In this document: positions 9,439-17,536 of the stretch, one piece after another
Numbering within the stretch: the stretch's first letter is position 1
Layout of the letters: each line of letters opens with the position of its first letter
DNA from: Neobacillus citreus
GTDB taxonomy: Bacteria; Bacillota; Bacilli; Bacillales; Cytobacillaceae
Direction: 5' to 3'
NCBI RefSeq assembly: GCF_018343545.2
Contig: NZ_JAGYPE020000009.1
Location: forward strand, 59,691-123,690
Length of the DNA: 64,000 nt
Notes under the pieces: generated by a model
Database searches by the model: none
What the model saw: only the letters and a program-made list of their open reading frames with translations
Told to the model about the DNA's origin: nothing
Position numbers and translations under genes: made by a program

Positions 9439-10638
9439 TTAATTTTCTTCTGGTTCGAATAAACCATCTTTTAGAATAATAATAGATTCTGTCGTTTGCC
9501 CACGTCGTGCTTTTTCACCTTCATCCAATTTTCCAAACGAAATTGGATCTCCTATTTTCTGATCAAAACTCTTGATTTTCTCTGTCGCCTTAAGAAGGGC
9601 TTCTGGTGTAAAGTCATTACCCACCTTTTTTGCAGCTTCGATGAACACTAAGGCTGCAGAAGTACCCATTAACGAATTGCTAGATGGATTCGATAATTTA
9701 TATTTTTCATGTAAGTCACGTACCCATTTCATGTTATCAGCAGTAATAGGATAATAACTGCTGCAGCTGATAATACCCTCTCCGTTTTTACCCACTAACT
9801 TAATCCACTCAGGACTATTTAACCCAGATGGACCTAAGAGTGCAGGTTTGAAATTCTCATCCGCAGCTGAATTCACAAATGATGCCGCCTGGCTTCCTAA
9901 TGCATATAAGATAACGGCATCCGGTTTTGCTTCTTTGATTCTGTGAAGCTGTGTAGACATCTCACTCGCTTTTGGTTCAAATGTTTCGACAGCAACAAAC
10001 TCTAATCCTAATGACTTCATCTTTTCTTGAGAAAATTTAAACGCAGGCTCACCCCAGCTGTCGTTTTGATAAACGAACGCAATTCTTTTGGACTTGAGCT
10101 TTTTCACTGCATATTCTACCAATGTTGGTCCTTCCACAGATTGTGGTGCAGGTAAAGCAAATAATGATTTTTGCGGAGGGTTGGAGATCGCATCAGAGAT
10201 GCTTAATGCACCAATAACCGGAAAATTCTTAGGATTCAGATATTTCGCGGCGGATTTTAATCCTTCCGTCCCTAAACTACCTACAATAGCAACAGCCTTT
10301 TCGTTATCAACCAAATACCTTGTATTAGCTAGATGTTTAGCTGGGTCATACGCATCATCCATTGGAATAAACTTAATTGGCCGCCCATTTATTCCACCTT
10401 CATCATTTGCATCGTTGACAACAGCTTGTATCCCATCTGCTACATCTTTCCCCATGTACCCCAATGTACCTGATAAAGGAAGAGAAGCCCCAATGACGAT
10501 AGGTTTTTTATCTGACCCTGATCCTTTACTTGGTGTCGCTGATGTGGAAGAACTGCCCGTATTTCGATCTGCACAGCCAACTAAAAAGATGAACAAAAAG
10601 CAGATATAAAATAAATACTTTGTTGATTTTCTTATCAT
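9439..10638 (-). CDS. LivJ-type substrate-binding lipoprotein
   Basis: A 399-residue periplasmic-binding-protein-like lipoprotein (Peripla_BP_6, HAAT importer type). A signal peptide with lipobox LVGC places the lipid Cys at residue 22, followed by a Ser/Thr/Gly-rich linker. The mature part begins with IVIGASLPLSGTLGYMGKD, typical of Liv-type receptors, and AIVGSLGTEG and DGIQAVV fit the family. It captures the substrate outside the cell and delivers it to LivHM. It stands between the LeuD-like gene and the lyase gene, so importer and metabolic genes are interleaved. AGGGGG lies seven bases before the ATG. Confidence 0.9.
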   Translation of the reverse strand: MIRKSTKYLFYICFLFIFLVGCADRNTGSSSTSATPSKGSGSDKKPIVIGASLPLSGTLGYMGKDVADGIQAVVNDANDEGGINGRPIKFIPMDDAYDPAKHLANTRYLVDNEKAVAIVGSLGTEGLKSAAKYLNPKNFPVIGALSISDAISNPPQKSLFALPAPQSVEGPTLVEYAVKKLKSKRIAFVYQNDSWGEPAFKFSQEKMKSLGLEFVAVETFEPKASEMSTQLHRIKEAKPDAVILYALGSQAASFVNSAADENFKPALLGPSGLNSPEWIKLVGKNGEGIISCSSYYPITADNMKWVRDLHEKYKLSNPSSNSLMGTSAALVFIEAAKKVGNDFTPEALLKATEKIKSFDQKIGDPISFGKLDEGEKARRGQTTESIIILKDGLFEPEEN

Positions 10639-10677
10639 GGTATTACCCCCTATTATTAATGAAAGAATGTTTACTAA

Positions 10678-11205
10678 TTAACCATTTTTGCTAACATTTG
10701 AGGATAACCTATTGGAGCGTAAGTAGTTGATAATCCCTCCATGCTTAACCATTTCCTTAGTCTTTTGTGGAATGGGCAAGCATTTAATGGATACTCCACT
10801 ATTTTCATTCTTGATTACTTCATGATCCCAATCCAAAGTGAGTGTATCCCATCTTGACACATTCCTTAAGATATTAGGACATTCAATCAAAGGAAACCCG
10901 TTGGTAGTCTCCCCGCGATAGAAACCGGGTGCAAAAGATTCTGCAATGACTCCACTAATTCCCAAAGCTCTCAAGGCTATAAATGCAGGATAGTGAGGGT
11001 GACCATAACCAAAATTTTCACCGCCTATAATGAGATCACCTTGTTTCACTTTATTTGCAAATTCAGAATCATAATCTTTCATACAAACAGATTTTAAGAT
11101 TTCTATTTCTTTTATTTTAATATTAGATACACCTACAATTAAATCGATATCAAAATTAGGTTCGGTGAATATCCATGCTGCTCTGCCTTTTATGACCGGA
11201 AGCAT
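10678..11205 (-). CDS. LeuD/aconitase-swivel small subunit of a hydro-lyase
   Basis: A 175-residue small (swivelling) subunit of the aconitase/isopropylmalate isomerase family. The family loop normally read as GxNFGxGSSREHA appears here as GGENFGYGHPHYPA at 61-74, so the substrate-contacting Ser-Ser-Arg-Glu is replaced. The following ALGISGVIAESFAPGFYRG is family-typical. It pairs with the large subunit encoded 21 bases upstream. The altered loop means leucine biosynthesis is unlikely, and a catabolic unsaturated diacid such as dimethylmaleate is a reasonable but unproven guess. AAGGAGG precedes the ATG. Confidence 0.82.
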   Translation of the reverse strand: MLPVIKGRAAWIFTEPNFDIDLIVGVSNIKIKEIEILKSVCMKDYDSEFANKVKQGDLIIGGENFGYGHPHYPAFIALRALGISGVIAESFAPGFYRGETTNGFPLIECPNILRNVSRWDTLTLDWDHEVIKNENSGVSIKCLPIPQKTKEMVKHGGIINYLRSNRLSSNVSKNG

Positions 11206-11226
11206 AATGTTCCTCCTTCCATGTTT

Positions 11227-12477
11227 TTAGAAAAATTCCCTTGGATCAGTAATTTTCCCATAGATTGCTGACGCTGCAATGGTATAGGGGCTTGCCGTAT
11301 AAATATTGGCTTTCGTGCTCCCCATTCTGCCAGGAATATTTAAGGTTCCCGTTGATAGCGCATTTTCTCCGTCTGCTAAAGCACCTAATCGCCCCACACA
11401 AAAATCACAGCTTGGAAAACTAACTAGAGCTCCCGCCTCAATTAAATGTGTAGTTATTCCCATCTTTGAAATCTCCGCCTGTATTTCCGTTGAGGTAGGT
11501 ACAGCATTTAAACGAAAACCGTCCATTACTTTCCTGCCTTTTAGAATGGAAACAGCTTGTTCGAAATCTTTGACTCTGCCGCTTGCACATGAACCAATAT
11601 AACCTGAGTGGATTGGAATACCCAAAACATCGGTGATAGGAACAGTATTTGCAGAAGATGGTGGAACTACAATTACAGGTTCTATGTCTGTTAAATTAAT
11701 TTGGACTATTTTTTCATATTGGGCATCTCGGTCTGGAACTACTTCTTGGTATCCAGGTAAACCTCGTTCATGAAAGTAATTGTAAACCCTTTCATCCGTT
11801 TCCATAATGGAGGAAATTCCGCCCAGAAACATGGCTTGATTACATAGAGTCATTCGTTCATCCATATCAAGAGACCTTAAACCCTTACCACCATATTCAA
11901 TCATACAGGCTCTTGCACCCGCCGGTCCGATCCGTTGAACAATTGTATGAAAGACATCTCTAGCAGTAACTCCAGGCTGGAGACTTCCTTCCAGTTCAAT
12001 ACGGACTGTACCTGGTACAACTAAAGATACTTGTTCGGTAGCTATTGCTTCAATCATACTATTTCTAATGCCAATCCCAAGACAACCTAGAGCCCCAACT
12101 GTGCTGATATGGCCATCAAAATGAACCACGAACTGATTTGGGCGGGCATACCCCATTTCCATAATAACTTGATGACCAATTCCTCTACCTTCAACAAGTC
12201 TTATTCCATTTTCTCTTGCAAACCGCCTTGTTCCTTGATGTAATTCCTGTTCTTTTGCTGTAGAGGCTGGAACAAAATGATCAATGAAAAAAATATATTT
12301 TTCTTTGTTGGTAACCCTATTAATCCCTAGTTCTCTTAATTGTTCTTCATATTTGTCGATGTATCCTGGATAATCATAGGCGGTGATGATATCAGGTGAA
12401 AATAGGGCTTCATCACCTGCTTGTACTGATCTTCTAAGATTATTTGATAAAATTTTTTCAACAACTGTCTTTCCCAT
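11227..12477 (-). CDS. LeuC/DmdA-like large subunit of an aconitase-family hydro-lyase
   Basis: A 416-residue [4Fe-4S] hydro-lyase large subunit. The three cluster Cys are visible: C297 in IGSCASGR, and C357 and C360 in FPSCDFCVG. DHFVPAS (66-72) is conserved, but the usual GDSHT motif reads FDGHIST at 120-126, keeping the Asp and His and losing the Ser. Start: the ATG at 12477 has AAAGGAG six bases upstream, whereas the longer frame to 12537 has none. It is the first gene of the operon behind the promoter at 12584-12613. The family hydrates or isomerises unsaturated di- and tricarboxylates. The coupling to an ICL-type lyase suggests hydration of a methylated maleate. Confidence 0.84.
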   Translation of the reverse strand: MGKTVVEKILSNNLRRSVQAGDEALFSPDIITAYDYPGYIDKYEEQLRELGINRVTNKEKYIFFIDHFVPASTAKEQELHQGTRRFARENGIRLVEGRGIGHQVIMEMGYARPNQFVVHFDGHISTVGALGCLGIGIRNSMIEAIATEQVSLVVPGTVRIELEGSLQPGVTARDVFHTIVQRIGPAGARACMIEYGGKGLRSLDMDERMTLCNQAMFLGGISSIMETDERVYNYFHERGLPGYQEVVPDRDAQYEKIVQINLTDIEPVIVVPPSSANTVPITDVLGIPIHSGYIGSCASGRVKDFEQAVSILKGRKVMDGFRLNAVPTSTEIQAEISKMGITTHLIEAGALVSFPSCDFCVGRLGALADGENALSTGTLNIPGRMGSTKANIYTASPYTIAASAIYGKITDPREFF

Positions 12478-12554
12478 ACATTTCTCCTTTCCTTTTTCTC
12501 GAAAGATTACTAGATAAAAGCCAATGTTGCTTATCAAGCGTTTTACCGAATCCA

Positions 12555-12577
12555 GTCATTGACTCGATTCATTTAAT
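12555..12577. promoter_or_regulatory. candidate TetR operator 1
   Basis: GTCATTGACTCGATTCATTTAA lies just downstream of the predicted start of transcription of the minus-strand operon. It contains the near-palindrome TGACTCGATTCA. A close copy lies at 12772-12794 beside the regulator's own promoter. Confidence 0.55.
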
Positions 12578-12583
12578 AACCCA

Positions 12584-12613
12584 AGTATATCCTTTGTTGG
12601 TTTTATCAGTCAA
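12584..12613 (-). promoter_or_regulatory. sigma-A promoter of the Liv/hydro-lyase operon
   Basis: On the minus strand TTGACT, an 18-base spacer and TATACT form a good sigma-A promoter about 107 bases before the first gene. Operator 1 lies immediately downstream, where a bound repressor would block elongation or open-complex formation. Confidence 0.6.
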
Positions 12614-12771
12614 TACAGAAAATTTTGTTTATTTTCAATATTCATTCCAAAAATATATTAAAATATTTAATAACTAGGACTTAAACTTAACAGATTCAGT
12701 ACTATCAACTCTTATCCAATTTTAATTACTTTATTAATCTAAAAAAAAATCTCAAAAATTAATCAACCCAA

Positions 12772-12794
12772 GTCATTGACCTGGATTGATTTAA
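12772..12794. promoter_or_regulatory. candidate TetR operator 2
   Basis: GTCATTGACCTGGATTGATTTAA repeats operator 1 with one extra base and three substitutions. It overlaps the -35 element of the regulator promoter, so autoregulation is likely. Confidence 0.55.
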
Positions 12795-12814
12795 ATTTTT
12801 CTTTCATGTAAAAT
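12786..12814 (+). promoter_or_regulatory. sigma-A promoter of the TetR gene
   Basis: TTGATT, a 17-base spacer and TAAAAT on the plus strand, about 130 bases before the TetR start. The rest of the 12478-12945 gap is AT-rich with no gene seen. Confidence 0.5.
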
Positions 12815-12945
12815 CATTTGTAAATTGAACAATCTTTAAATATTACCTTGATTTTTATGGTTTTAATAGAATTCTTCATCCTAGTTCATCTCATTCATCC
12901 AAAAAATCAAAATGAAAAATTAGATATATGAAAGGAGAGAATTTA

Positions 12946-13551
12946 ATGACAAAAAAAATGACATCACGCCAATTGAAAGCCCTTGAAACAAAAAAGGCCA
13001 TTTTTGAATCGGCACTAAAACTTTTCAAGGAAAAAGGGTACGATAATGTATTAATAGAGGATATTACTTCAGGTGCTGGAACATCAAAAGGCTCATTTTA
13101 TACCTATTTTAAATCTAAAGATGAGGTTTTTATAGAGTATTATAAAAATATTGATGATTTATATGAGAAGTTCTATTTAGAAATTAAGGATAAGCTACCT
13201 CCGCAAGAAAAACTAATCTACGTCTTAACCGAAGGTATAAAGCATTTAGAAAAATTAGGTTCAGAGGTTTTAACTATTGTTTTACTAAATCAACTCTCTC
13301 AAAAGGATACTGCCCCATTTGTTGTGAATGAAGATAGGACAATCAATAGGATTGTTAAGGAAATAATTGAGGAGGGTCAGGAAGTTAATATATTCAGCAG
13401 CGATATGACTTCAAATGAGTTGACTTTTTTGGTCCTGCAATATTATAAAGGTATTTTTCTTGATTGGTGTTTACTTAAAGGCGAATTTAATTTCTTAAGT
13501 GTCGGGGAGAACGGTCTTAGGTGTCTTATAAATGGTATGAAGGTTTTTTAA
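12946..13551 (+). CDS. TetR/AcrR family transcriptional regulator
   Basis: A 201-residue regulator with an N-terminal helix-turn-helix at about residues 12-58. It shows the family pattern KKAIFESALKLFKEKGYDN, then ITSGAGTSKGSFYTYFKSKDE. The C-terminal ligand-binding domain is helical and not recognisable by motif. The start at 12946 has AAAGGAGA seven bases upstream; the longer frame from 12928 begins inside that site. It is divergent from the Liv/hydro-lyase operon, and both promoters carry the GTCATTGAC-type operator. It is therefore probably a repressor of that operon and of itself, released by the imported acid or its CoA ester. Confidence 0.88.
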   Translation: MTKKMTSRQLKALETKKAIFESALKLFKEKGYDNVLIEDITSGAGTSKGSFYTYFKSKDEVFIEYYKNIDDLYEKFYLEIKDKLPPQEKLIYVLTEGIKHLEKLGSEVLTIVLLNQLSQKDTAPFVVNEDRTINRIVKEIIEEGQEVNIFSSDMTSNELTFLVLQYYKGIFLDWCLLKGEFNFLSVGENGLRCLINGMKVF

Positions 13552-13639
13552 TATAGAAAGCGATTACAACAGATCTTAGTATCCACTCTTTTTAACCTGA
13601 AAGTTATTAATATATGAATAGCTAGGAGTGAAAAGTGAA

Positions 13640-14596
13640 ATGTTTAAAATTATCTCCACCTCTCCGACATTCGGAAAATATTCTAAAGAGCCGGTTGAAT
13701 TATTAAGAAGAAATGATTGTGAAATTATCTTTTTATCTAGGCAGCAAAATCCATCCTTTAATAATGAATTTCTTTCTGCACTAAAAGATGCTGATGGATT
13801 AATTCTTGGCTTTGAAAAAATAACGGAAGAAATACTTTCTTACGCCCCAAAATTAAAAATCATAGCAAAGCATGGGGCAGGTGTAGATAATATTGATATT
13901 TCAGCCGCACAAAAAAGAGGAATTGTGGTAGCAAATGCACCAGGGGCTAACCGCCATGCAGTTGCAGACTTTGTTTTCGGGCTCATGCTCTCCCTTTCGA
14001 GAAAGATTAATGAGTCAAGCCTTGTAGTCAAAAATGGAAATTGGATAAATATTATAGGAAACGATATTTACGGTAAAACATTAGGTATTATAGGGACTGG
14101 AAAAATAGGGAAAGAAGTAATACGCAGAGCAAAAGGTTTTAATATGAATATTATTGCTTTTGACCTTTATCCTGACCGAACGCTTGAGCAATTAAATTTA
14201 GTGAAATATGTACCATTTAAAGAAATCATCCAATCTGCTGATTTTATTACCATTCATACCGATTTCAATAATAAATCCGCTTCCATGATAGGTAAGAACG
14301 AGTTTGATCTAATGAAAAATGAGGCATTTTTAATCAATACTGCTAGAGGCGGGATTGTTGATGAGGATGCTTTGTATGAAGCACTTTATTTTAATAAAAT
14401 TAAAGGTGCTGCCCTAGACGTTTTTGAAGTGGAACCTATAGGAAAAAACAAACTGTTAGAGTTAGATAACTTCATCGCAACTCCACACATAGCGGGTTAT
14501 TCGGAAGAGGCATTAGTGGAGGTTGGTTTCATTACTGCAAGAAATATTATGAATGTTCTAACTGGTTTAAATTCTGAATATGAAGTAAAAGTTTAA
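13640..14596 (+). CDS. D-2-hydroxyacid dehydrogenase (NAD-dependent)
   Basis: A 318-residue member of the D-isomer-specific 2-hydroxyacid dehydrogenase family (phosphoglycerate/hydroxypyruvate dehydrogenase type). The Rossmann motif GIIGTGKIG is at 149-157. The catalytic set is present: Arg in NTARGGIVDE, Glu in DVFEVEP, and His in TPHIAGYSEEA. It reduces a 2-keto acid or oxidises a D-2-hydroxy acid. The ATG at 13640 with AGGAG 11 bases upstream is chosen over a GTG at 13628 that overlaps the site. It follows the TetR gene by 88 bases, so it likely belongs to the same regulated pathway. Confidence 0.88.
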   Translation: MFKIISTSPTFGKYSKEPVELLRRNDCEIIFLSRQQNPSFNNEFLSALKDADGLILGFEKITEEILSYAPKLKIIAKHGAGVDNIDISAAQKRGIVVANAPGANRHAVADFVFGLMLSLSRKINESSLVVKNGNWINIIGNDIYGKTLGIIGTGKIGKEVIRRAKGFNMNIIAFDLYPDRTLEQLNLVKYVPFKEIIQSADFITIHTDFNNKSASMIGKNEFDLMKNEAFLINTARGGIVDEDALYEALYFNKIKGAALDVFEVEPIGKNKLLELDNFIATPHIAGYSEEALVEVGFITARNIMNVLTGLNSEYEVKV

Positions 14597-14685
14597 AATA
14601 ATGCTACGAAACAAACTAAGAAACTATTTTTCATTTAAAATGTCTTGAATTCCTCATTTTGGCCCAATTATTCAACACACTTAAT

Positions 14686-14737
14686 AAACCGAATCAAGCA
14701 GCATCCCATAAAGGTACTGTTGATTCGGTTTTATTTT
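14686..14737 (+). terminator. rho-independent terminator after the dehydrogenase
   Basis: AAACCGAATCAA and TTGATTCGGTTT form a perfect 12-bp stem followed by TTATTTTT on the plus strand. Confidence 0.85.
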
Positions 14738-14803
14738 TAAAAAAAATCCTTTTGTTGGCATCGGCAAAGTACCTTAAACTAATTGTCAACCTCTTTCTTT
14801 AAG

Positions 14804-15031
14804 TTAATTTTCTTTTAGTGCAGTATCCATTTTGATTTTATCAACAAGAAGGCCATTCAATTGACCTAGTGTCAGTTCTACTAAACACACATTATGATCA
14901 GCACGCTAATTCATTTCCCCTGAGGGCCTTAGGTTACTTCACTGAAGGTCTGTTCAATATGCGGACATGAGGGCGGCATGACAAAAGACGATTGTCCTCT
15001 AATCTAATAATTCCTCGATTTGTGATTGCAT
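14804..15031 (-). pseudogene. degraded small gene downstream of the Ada-like protein
   Basis: An ATG at 15031 with AAGGAGA eight to nine bases upstream starts MQSQIEELLD and meets a stop after ten codons. Beyond it, coding-like segments continue in shifted frames (SSFVMPPSCPHIEQTFSEV, then VCLVELTLGQLNGLL) and end at a stop at 14804. I read this as a gene of about 75 codons broken by frameshifts. The family is not recognised. It could also be a ten-codon leader followed by unrelated DNA. Confidence 0.35.
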
Positions 15032-15046
15032 GGCAAACTCTCCTTA

Positions 15047-15361
15047 TCATTTAGGATTCTGAAGCTTTTTGCTTTCTTTCCATTCAGCATACTTTTCTCG
15101 AAGGCATGATGCACATGGTCTGAATCCAGCTGCAATCGCGGTCTCCTCGTCCGCAAAAAACACGCGATTCTGTACATAGCCCCCTTTGGCAATCGCCCGT
15201 AATGCTGCCGGGCAATCCATACGTCCGTAGACTTTTGTTTTTCGGTGGCCGCCATATGTACCTGGAATTTTACTCTGATAAGGTTTCTTATACGGACCTA
15301 GAAGTGTATATGTTTTATCTTGCTGCCCGCTTTTTTGGATTTCCTCTTTGTTATCTAGCAT
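15047..15361 (-). CDS. stand-alone Ada-type zinc-binding domain protein lacking the acceptor Cys
   Basis: A 104-residue protein whose C-terminal two thirds match the metal-binding domain of Ada, the methylphosphotriester repair and regulatory protein. The match includes NRVFFADEETAIAAGFRPCASC. In Ada the domain has four zinc Cys, the first of which accepts the methyl group (YCRPSC pattern). Here that segment reads YGRMDC at 45-50, so the acceptor Cys is Gly, while C50, C83 and C86 remain. No helix-turn-helix or methyltransferase domain follows. Start: the ATG at 15361; the longer TTG start is part of the ribosome site. A DNA-binding or nuclease-associated role is possible, but alkyl transfer is not expected. 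Confidence 0.72.
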   Translation of the reverse strand: MLDNKEEIQKSGQQDKTYTLLGPYKKPYQSKIPGTYGGHRKTKVYGRMDCPAALRAIAKGGYVQNRVFFADEETAIAAGFRPCASCLREKYAEWKESKKLQNPK

Positions 15362-15506
15362 TTTGGGAACCCCCTCCAACTATACAAATATCCAACTCAA
15401 ATTTATTTGGATTCGATTACATCCATTTGGTCGACATAATATAATTATTGTTTTATCCGTTTGGATTTGTCTTTTTATTTATATTTTCACTAACCTATCT
15501 GAATAA

Positions 15507-17237
15507 TTAATGTAAATAATCATTCAGAAGACTATTGATGGAGTGATTTATTTCATTTATGTTAGGATTTTCTACTTTCGTATCAGTAATGCTATATTTC
15601 CTTTTTAGTTGAATAATTCTTTCTATACTTTCATTTAATCTTTGTTCGGAAATTTCCCCATTTTCAACAGCCTTTTTTAAAGAGGAGGTAATCTTTACAA
15701 CATTATTATAATCATGTCCTATTAAAATAATATCGCTTCCTGCCTTTACTGATTCTACTGCTGCTTTGCCTATATCAAAATGTTCTGTAATCGCCCCCAT
15801 TGTCATATCGTCCGTTATGATTACTCCCCTGAAACTAAGTTGTTTTCTAAGAAGATCCGTCATGACAGCTTTTGACATGGACGCAGGATTGGTTTTATCC
15901 AATTCAGGCAATAAGATATGTGCGACCATCACCACATCTGCTCCATCATCAATCGCACGTTCAAACGGAATTAACTCTAGTTGTTTAAGTTCCTTAAGGC
16001 TTTTATTAACGATTGGGAGATCCAGATGGGAATCAACCGATGTATCTCCATGTCCAGGAAAATGCTTAATTGTAGGAATGACGTTTTGCGACTGAATCCC
16101 TTTCATCGTTTGAATTCCAAGTTTGCTTACTATTTCTGAATTGTTACCAAATGATCGATCCCCGATCACAGGGTTATTTGGATTGCTGTTAATATCAAGA
16201 ACAGGTGCAAAATCGAGATTTAAACCAAATTCTTTTAATTCTTGACCTAAAAGTGTTCCGACTTTATAGGAAAACTCAGGATCATTTACCTGTCCAATCT
16301 GACCATTTGGTGGAAAATTAGTTAGTCCACCCGGCAATCTGGTCACACGTCCCCCCTCTTGGTCTGCACTTAAAAAAAGCGGTAGATTCGAAATGTTGTC
16401 AGTCTTCAGCTGATTCACAAGTTGAACGGTTTGTTCAGGGGTTTCAAAATTATTTTTGAAAAAGATAATTCCTCCGACATGGAATTGGCTTAATAATTTT
16501 TGGGCGTTTGTATCCATTGTTGTCCCGGAAATCCCAGCAAGAATCATCTGACCTATTTTTTCATCTACACTCATGTTAGAAATTACTTTTGAAATGGTTT
16601 GATTTTCTTGTTGATTTGATGTTTCTTCAACCTGTGTAAAGAGTGAGATATGCTCAACTTTAGGATTTGGTTCCTGCTCTGTTGCTTTAGGCAAAACCCA
16701 TAATAAATCAGTGGACGTGTTTGCATGATAGACAAGTATCATTTGGTCATGAGTTGAATCTTTATAATATCGAATATCATCGGGTTCTCCACCCGTTTTC
16801 TTAATTTCATTTAAAGTGATCTTTTGTAGTTCGGAGTCATAAGACCGTATATCATTCACAGTGTTACCGGCATAGCCGATTGTAGATTGATGACTTTTGT
16901 ATTCCTCATACCTGCCTTTAGCAGTTTCCGAGACATTGTCTGATTTTCCCCACTCTTTATTTACTTCCTTCCATCCTGTTTTACCGGAGACAAAAGGAAT
17001 GTTCGGAACCTTACCTTCCTTGGATAAGGAAAAGGTTTCGTCTACTAATTTCTCATTTGAATTCTGATTATCCTTTTTAGTATCGGATGGCTTCGTTATA
17101 ATTGTGCCTTCTTTGCCTGGCGTCTGTTCGGTATCATTTACTTTGATTGCATAATAAACTCCAATGATTAAGGCAAACATTAAAAGTAGAATCGTAAAAA
17201 TCCGCAGCTTATTTCGAGTAGCCCTTTTTCTTTTCAT
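15507..17237 (-). CDS. nagZ: NagZ-type beta-N-acetylhexosaminidase (GH3), membrane-anchored
   Basis: A 576-residue exported enzyme. A Lys/Arg-rich start and a hydrophobic segment (about 12-32) form a signal anchor, followed by a Ser/Lys/Asn linker. Residues about 77-185 resemble the DUF4309 (YjgB) wall-associated domain, and the GH3 catalytic domain runs from about 215. The family signature KHFPGHGDTSVDSH at 391-404 supplies the His-Asp dyad of NagZ enzymes, and ADQEGGRVTRLPGG is at 291-304. It removes terminal N-acetylglucosamine from peptidoglycan fragments during wall recycling. Unlike Bacillus murein-recycling clusters, no amidase or PTS genes are adjacent. The fused DUF4309-like region is the main oddity. 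Confidence 0.88.
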   Translation of the reverse strand: MKRKRATRNKLRIFTILLLMFALIIGVYYAIKVNDTEQTPGKEGTIITKPSDTKKDNQNSNEKLVDETFSLSKEGKVPNIPFVSGKTGWKEVNKEWGKSDNVSETAKGRYEEYKSHQSTIGYAGNTVNDIRSYDSELQKITLNEIKKTGGEPDDIRYYKDSTHDQMILVYHANTSTDLLWVLPKATEQEPNPKVEHISLFTQVEETSNQQENQTISKVISNMSVDEKIGQMILAGISGTTMDTNAQKLLSQFHVGGIIFFKNNFETPEQTVQLVNQLKTDNISNLPLFLSADQEGGRVTRLPGGLTNFPPNGQIGQVNDPEFSYKVGTLLGQELKEFGLNLDFAPVLDINSNPNNPVIGDRSFGNNSEIVSKLGIQTMKGIQSQNVIPTIKHFPGHGDTSVDSHLDLPIVNKSLKELKQLELIPFERAIDDGADVVMVAHILLPELDKTNPASMSKAVMTDLLRKQLSFRGVIITDDMTMGAITEHFDIGKAAVESVKAGSDIILIGHDYNNVVKITSSLKKAVENGEISEQRLNESIERIIQLKRKYSITDTKVENPNINEINHSINSLLNDYLH

Positions 17238-17313
17238 TTTCCAATTCCCCTTTCTACCATCCTTTTTTTCTATCCTTATTTCATTAAAGGGCGCGATTAT
17301 AGAAAAAAAGTAA

Positions 17314-17355
17314 GAGGTTGATATATATTAGTCATGACTAGTATATGTCAACCTC
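17314..17355. repeat. 42-bp near-perfect palindrome upstream of nagZ
   Basis: Two 21-base arms starting GAGGTTGA and ending TCAACCTC meet at TAGTCATGACTA. Only two positions differ, and both can form G-U pairs in a plus-strand RNA. On the minus strand it is followed by TTACTTTTTTTC, so it may end transcripts coming from the OsmC operon or act as an operator for nagZ. Confidence 0.6.
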
Positions 17356-17490
17356 TATTGTATACTACTCTTATGAATTAGGTCTTGAATCACCGTTTTG
17401 CCGAATTTTATTATAACATCTTTAACCTGAATTTACTGTTTGGAAATGTGTGCGTTAGCAATATGTTAGCATTTATTAAAAACGTTGAAC

Positions 17491-17528
17491 AAAAAGGTGA
17501 TGAATCCTAATTGATTCATCACCTTTTT
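17491..17528. terminator. bidirectional terminator after the sulfur-carrier operon
   Basis: AAAAAGGTGATGAATC pairs with GATTCATCACCTTTTT around a six-base loop, with T-runs on both strands. It lies directly after the osmC stop. Confidence 0.85.
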
Positions 17529-17536
17529 TATAGTTC

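Noticed and set aside
10088..10609. 173-codon plus-strand frame
   Set aside because: Shadow of the LivJ-like lipoprotein gene on the other strand, with no ribosome site.
12478..12537. Longer N-terminus for the LeuC-like protein
   Set aside because: The 20 extra codons have no ribosome site, while AAAGGAG directly precedes the ATG at 12477.
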